From UBA1443 sp964445745 (GTDB taxonomy: Bacteria; Omnitrophota; Omnitrophia; Omnitrophales; Aquincolibacteriaceae), in assembly GCA_964445745.1 (NCBI GenBank), contig CAYULU010000003.1:6154-70153 (forward strand): a stretch of DNA of 64,000 nt. Direction: 5' to 3'. Each line of letters begins with the position of its first letter. Position 1 is the first letter of the stretch. This document shows, piece after piece, positions 61,026-64,000 of the stretch. The notes below the pieces were generated by a model, which saw nothing but the letters and a program-made list of their open reading frames with translations, did not search any database and was not told the DNA's origin. A program made the position numbers and the translations under genes.

Positions 61026-61948
61026 GAGCTTTAGTCACGGGAGGAGCGGGGTTTATCGGCTCGAACCTGGTTAGGTTATTAATTGAAAAAAAACACAAAG
61101 TCACTGTACTTGACAATTTGTCGACAGGACACCTGAGCAATCTGGGACCTTTCCCCAGCATCAAATTTATTAGAGGAGACACTCGTGACGAAAGAGCGAT
61201 TTCAAAGGCCTTGCGAGGCATTGACATTGTTTTTCATCTGGCTGCATCAGTCGGCAATTCCCTTTCCATCAAGAAGCCCGTCTACGATTCAGAAACAAAT
61301 GTTTTAGGAACCCTTAAGCTGTTACAGGCCGCTCACAAAAATCGTATAAAAAAAATAGTCTATTCATCATCGGCTGGTATTTTGGGGGAACTCAAAGAAC
61401 TGCCCATCAACGAAAATCACCCGACCAACCCCATCTCGCCGTACGGCGTCAGTAAATTGGCGGCCGAAAAGATGTGTCTGGTTTACAATAATTTATACGG
61501 CATGAAAAACGTCTGCCTGAGATATTTCAATGTATATGGAATTAACCAGCGGTATGACGCTTACGGGAACGTCATTCCAATTTTTGCCCGGCGAATTATC
61601 CGAAAACAACCCCTCCTTATCTTTGGAGACGGATATCAAACCCGAGATTTTGTTAACGTTATTGATGTGGCAAGAGCCAATTATCAAGCCGCCATCACCG
61701 GAAAAGTCGCGGGAGCTTTTAACATTGCAAGCGGCACCTCCATTACCATCAACAAGCTCGCATATATGATGATGCAAACCTCTCACACGGCCATCTCCCT
61801 CCGGCACAAAAAACCGCGTCTGGGGGATGTTCGGGATAGTCTGGCAGACATTTCGGCCGCACAAAAAGCTTTTGCCTTCAAACCTTCTGTCAGCCTAGAA
61901 GAAGGTTTGGGAAAATACATGTCTTGGGCAAGCCAAAATAGGTTTTGA
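61022..61948 (+). CDS. NAD-dependent epimerase/dehydratase, GalE-like
   Basis: 308 residues of the extended SDR family: GGAGFIGSN at the start, FHLAASVGNSLS, SSSAGILG, and the catalytic YGVSK, followed by NVYGINQRYDAYGNVIPIFA, a signature of UDP-glucose or UDP-GlcNAc epimerases. The substrate is not defined. It begins ATGA within the capE stop, so it is translated in step with CapE. It is not one of the three steps of the L-FucNAc/L-QuiNAc route, so it probably supplies another sugar of the same polysaccharide. Confidence 0.85.
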   Translation: MRALVTGGAGFIGSNLVRLLIEKKHKVTVLDNLSTGHLSNLGPFPSIKFIRGDTRDERAISKALRGIDIVFHLAASVGNSLSIKKPVYDSETNVLGTLKLLQAAHKNRIKKIVYSSSAGILGELKELPINENHPTNPISPYGVSKLAAEKMCLVYNNLYGMKNVCLRYFNVYGINQRYDAYGNVIPIFARRIIRKQPLLIFGDGYQTRDFVNVIDVARANYQAAITGKVAGAFNIASGTSITINKLAYMMMQTSHTAISLRHKKPRLGDVRDSLADISAAQKAFAFKPSVSLEEGLGKYMSWASQNRF

Positions 61949-61961
61949 GGAGATCTATCGA

Positions 61962-62861
61962 ATGAAAAAGAAAATATTGATTTTGGGTGCAACCGGAATG
62001 CTGGGACACGTCTTAATGCGACATCTTTCTTCCCTGCCCGGGTATGAGGTTCATGGAACTGCTAGAAGTCCTGCAATCGTCGCCAAGTTTTTCCCTTCTG
62101 ACCTGGCCGACCATTTCCGACACGATACGGTAGATGCCATCAATATTGACTCGGTCATCCGGGCCCTTGCGGCGGTGGAGCCCGATATCGTCATCAACTG
62201 CATCGGCCTCATCAAACAGCTCCCGATCGCCCACGACCCCCTCTCTGCCATTACCATTAATGCGCAACTTCCCCATCGGATTTCCCTGATTAGTAAAACC
62301 GCAGGGGCGCGCATGATTCATATTAGTACGGATTGCGTTTTTAACGGACAGAAGGGTCATTACACCGAAAACGATCCCTCAAACGCTGAAGACCTTTATG
62401 GAAGAACCAAGTACTTGGGAGAAGTAAGTTACCCGCATTGCATCACCCTGCGAACTTCCATCATCGGCCACGAGTTGGAAAAGGGGTACGGCCTGGTCGA
62501 CTGGTTTTTGGCCCAGCATGGAACGGTTCGAGGATTTACCAAAGCCATTTATTCAGGCTTCCCGACAATTGAACTGGCACGAATTCTGTCTGATTACATC
62601 TTACCTAATGAAAAGCTCAGTGGGGTCTATCATGTTTCCTCAAACCCTATCTCTAAATTTGACCTCCTTAAAATAATTGCCGAAAGATATAAAAAACAAA
62701 TCACCCTGGAAGCTTACGATAATTTTGTCCTTGACCGTTCACTGAATGGGACAAGGTTTTGTGAAACCACAGGGTATACACCACCCCAATGGCCGGAGCT
62801 CATTGATCTTATGTATCGCGATTATGTATCTCATCAAACCTGGTATCAAAAATCTCACTAA
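61962..62861 (+). CDS. RmlD-type NDP-4-keto-sugar reductase
   Basis: 299 residues: GATGMLGHVLMRHL nucleotide motif, VINCIGLIKQLPIAHDPLSA, STDCVFNGQKGHYTE, and the catalytic YGRTK. The TDCVF and 'NCI' motifs are those of the dTDP-4-dehydrorhamnose reductase family. In the route from UDP-GlcNAc studied in Vibrio cholerae O37, an RmlD-like reductase in the middle position gives UDP-L-QuiNAc, whereas a CapF/WbjC-like reductase gives UDP-L-FucNAc. The RmlD type here favours L-QuiNAc (inference). Ribosome site AGGAGATC. Confidence 0.85.
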   Translation: MKKKILILGATGMLGHVLMRHLSSLPGYEVHGTARSPAIVAKFFPSDLADHFRHDTVDAINIDSVIRALAAVEPDIVINCIGLIKQLPIAHDPLSAITINAQLPHRISLISKTAGARMIHISTDCVFNGQKGHYTENDPSNAEDLYGRTKYLGEVSYPHCITLRTSIIGHELEKGYGLVDWFLAQHGTVRGFTKAIYSGFPTIELARILSDYILPNEKLSGVYHVSSNPISKFDLLKIIAERYKKQITLEAYDNFVLDRSLNGTRFCETTGYTPPQWPELIDLMYRDYVSHQTWYQKSH

Positions 62862-62888
62862 AAGTAGAGAAAGCGGAGGAAACAAGGG

Positions 62889-64000
62889 ATGAAGTTAAAA
62901 GTGATGACCATCTTAGGAACCCGCCCGGAAATCATCAAACTTTCTCGAATCATCCATCAGCTCGATAAGGATTTTCACCACATTCTGGTCCACACGGGAC
63001 AAAACTACGCTCATGAATTAAACGAAATCTTTGTCCAGGAAATGCAAATAAAAAAACCTGATTATACTCTCTCAGTCGGCAGTGACCGACTTGCGGATAC
63101 TATCGGTAAAATCATCAGTGAAAGCGACAAGATCATGGAAACCGAGAACCCGGACGCGCTCTTTGTCTTAGGCGATACCAATAGCTGTTTGTCCGTCATT
63201 CCGGCCAAACGGCGAAAAATTCCGATTTTTCACATGGAAGCCGGCAACCGTTGTTTTGATGCCCGTGTCCCCGAAGAAATCAACCGCAAGATCGTGGATC
63301 ATACCAGCGATATCAATCTGACTTACAGCGAATTTGCTCGGAAAAATTTGCTACAGGAGGGTCTTCCGGCGGACCGGATTATCAAGGTGGGCAGCCCCAT
63401 GAGAGAGGTCTTGAATTTTTACGCTGGCAAAATAGATCAATCTTCAATTCTTGAAAAATTGAATTTAAATACCGAAAATTTCTTCCTGGTCAGCTGTCAT
63501 CGTGAGGAAAACGTTGATTCACCGACCCAGTTACAAAGGTTCATTGAAGTACTCAACAAAATCAGTCGGGAATTCAATCTGCCCGTACTCGTCACCACTC
63601 ATCCCAGAACCCGGAAACGAATTGAACAACAAAACTTCAAACTAGATTCCTCCATTCAACTTCTTAAGCCCTTCGGCTTTTTTGATTATGTGAAACTACA
63701 ACAGTCCGCCAAGGTCACTTTGTCCGATAGCGGCACAATTACGGAAGAGGCTTCCCTCCTCAATTTTCCGGCCCTCAACCTCAGAGAATCTTTTGAGAGG
63801 CAGGAAGGGATGGATGAAGCGGCTGTCATGCTGACTGGATTGGATTGCTCTAGGGTGATTCAGGGAATCAGAAATTTGGAAAGCCGGTCTCGCGGAACCC
63901 AAAGGGAACTCCCGATTGTTGGCGACTATCTTCCGGATAATGTTTCAATCAAAATTTCCAGGATTATTTTCAGCTATATCAATTTCATCAACGAAAAAGT
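62889..64000 (+). CDS. Non-hydrolysing UDP-GlcNAc C2-epimerase, WbjD/CapG type, 3' end cut off
   Basis: Reading frame open from the ATG at 62889 to the window edge, 370 codons, so nearly complete. It has MKLKVMTILGTRPEIIKLSR, LVHTGQNYAHELNEIFVQEM, VLGDTNSCLSV, HMEAGNRCFD, SCHREENVDSP and SDSGTITEEASLLNFPALNL. The signatures match the C2-epimerases that finish UDP-L-FucNAc/L-QuiNAc synthesis (WbjD, CapG, FnlC) more than WecB, which reads SDSGG. About 27 bases after the reductase, with AGGAAACAAGGG upstream. Confidence 0.9.
   Translation, partial: MKLKVMTILGTRPEIIKLSRIIHQLDKDFHHILVHTGQNYAHELNEIFVQEMQIKKPDYTLSVGSDRLADTIGKIISESDKIMETENPDALFVLGDTNSCLSVIPAKRRKIPIFHMEAGNRCFDARVPEEINRKIVDHTSDINLTYSEFARKNLLQEGLPADRIIKVGSPMREVLNFYAGKIDQSSILEKLNLNTENFFLVSCHREENVDSPTQLQRFIEVLNKISREFNLPVLVTTHPRTRKRIEQQNFKLDSSIQLLKPFGFFDYVKLQQSAKVTLSDSGTITEEASLLNFPALNLRESFERQEGMDEAAVMLTGLDCSRVIQGIRNLESRSRGTQRELPIVGDYLPDNVSIKISRIIFSYINFINEK

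Noticed and set aside
1..64000. CRISPR arrays, insertion sequences, prophage, rRNA genes, riboswitches
   Set aside because: None seen by eye: no regularly spaced repeats of 25-40 bases, no transposase or integrase reading frames, no rRNA signature, and no recognisable aptamer before pdxA, ilvB, leuA or purN.

Overview
The window reads as a chromosomal segment of a Gram-negative, probably anaerobic bacterium. A periplasmic SurA-like chaperone, an AsmA-like protein and a nucleotide-sugar cluster suggest an outer envelope. Rubrerythrin suggests an oxygen-avoiding lifestyle. The gene mix (a very short Mfd, no rpmD, a variant IlvC cofactor loop) makes an uncultivated lineage such as Omnitrophota or a relative plausible, but that assignment is inference. 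Coding density is high, and nearly everything up to 59.6 kb lies on the minus strand, so the minus-strand operons below are listed in transcription order, from high to low coordinate.

Right end (59,997-64,000, plus strand): a nucleotide-sugar cluster with a CapE-type UDP-GlcNAc 4,6-dehydratase/epimerase, a GalE-like epimerase, an RmlD-type 4-ketoreductase and a UDP-GlcNAc 2-epimerase cut by the window edge. The gene types match the published route to UDP-L-QuiNAc (or UDP-L-FucNAc). A lone AsmA-like membrane-anchored protein (58,905-59,645) lies next to it on the minus strand.

Core block (58,711 down to 26,590): a strong UP-element promoter starts tRNA-Thr, tuf, rpmG, tRNA-Trp, secE, nusG, rplKAJL, rpoBC, rpsLG, fusA, and the S10, spc and alpha clusters through secY, adk, map, infA, rpmJ, rpsMKD, rpoA and rplQ. 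These 43 protein genes are all on one strand and almost gap-free. rpmD is missing, and tuf sits at the head of the block instead of between fusA and rpsJ.

Middle (26,458 down to 15,601): a class I aminotransferase, a 638-residue Mfd lacking both ends of the normal protein, a SurA-like foldase, pdxA, rsmA, a polyprenyl diphosphate synthase, rsmI, purN, then eno with an ftsB-like gene from a separate promoter.

Amino-acid superoperon (15,481 down to 5,136): one consensus promoter drives an exported, apparently catalytically dead alpha/beta-hydrolase-like protein, then ilvB, ilvN, ilvC, leuA, aroE, a prepilin peptidase, aroC, aroK and aroB, several overlapping by 4-8 bases. This joins branched-chain and shikimate synthesis in one transcript.

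Left end (5,075 down to 1): dprA, then rubrerythrin, class II fructose-bisphosphate aldolase, two exported proteins of unknown function, and the 5' end of a sugar epimerase gene.

Four good sigma-70 type promoters were found, before rubrerythrin, the ilv/aro operon, eno and tRNA-Thr/tuf. All have a 16-base spacer. No CRISPR array, prophage, insertion sequence, rRNA operon or recognisable riboswitch was seen.
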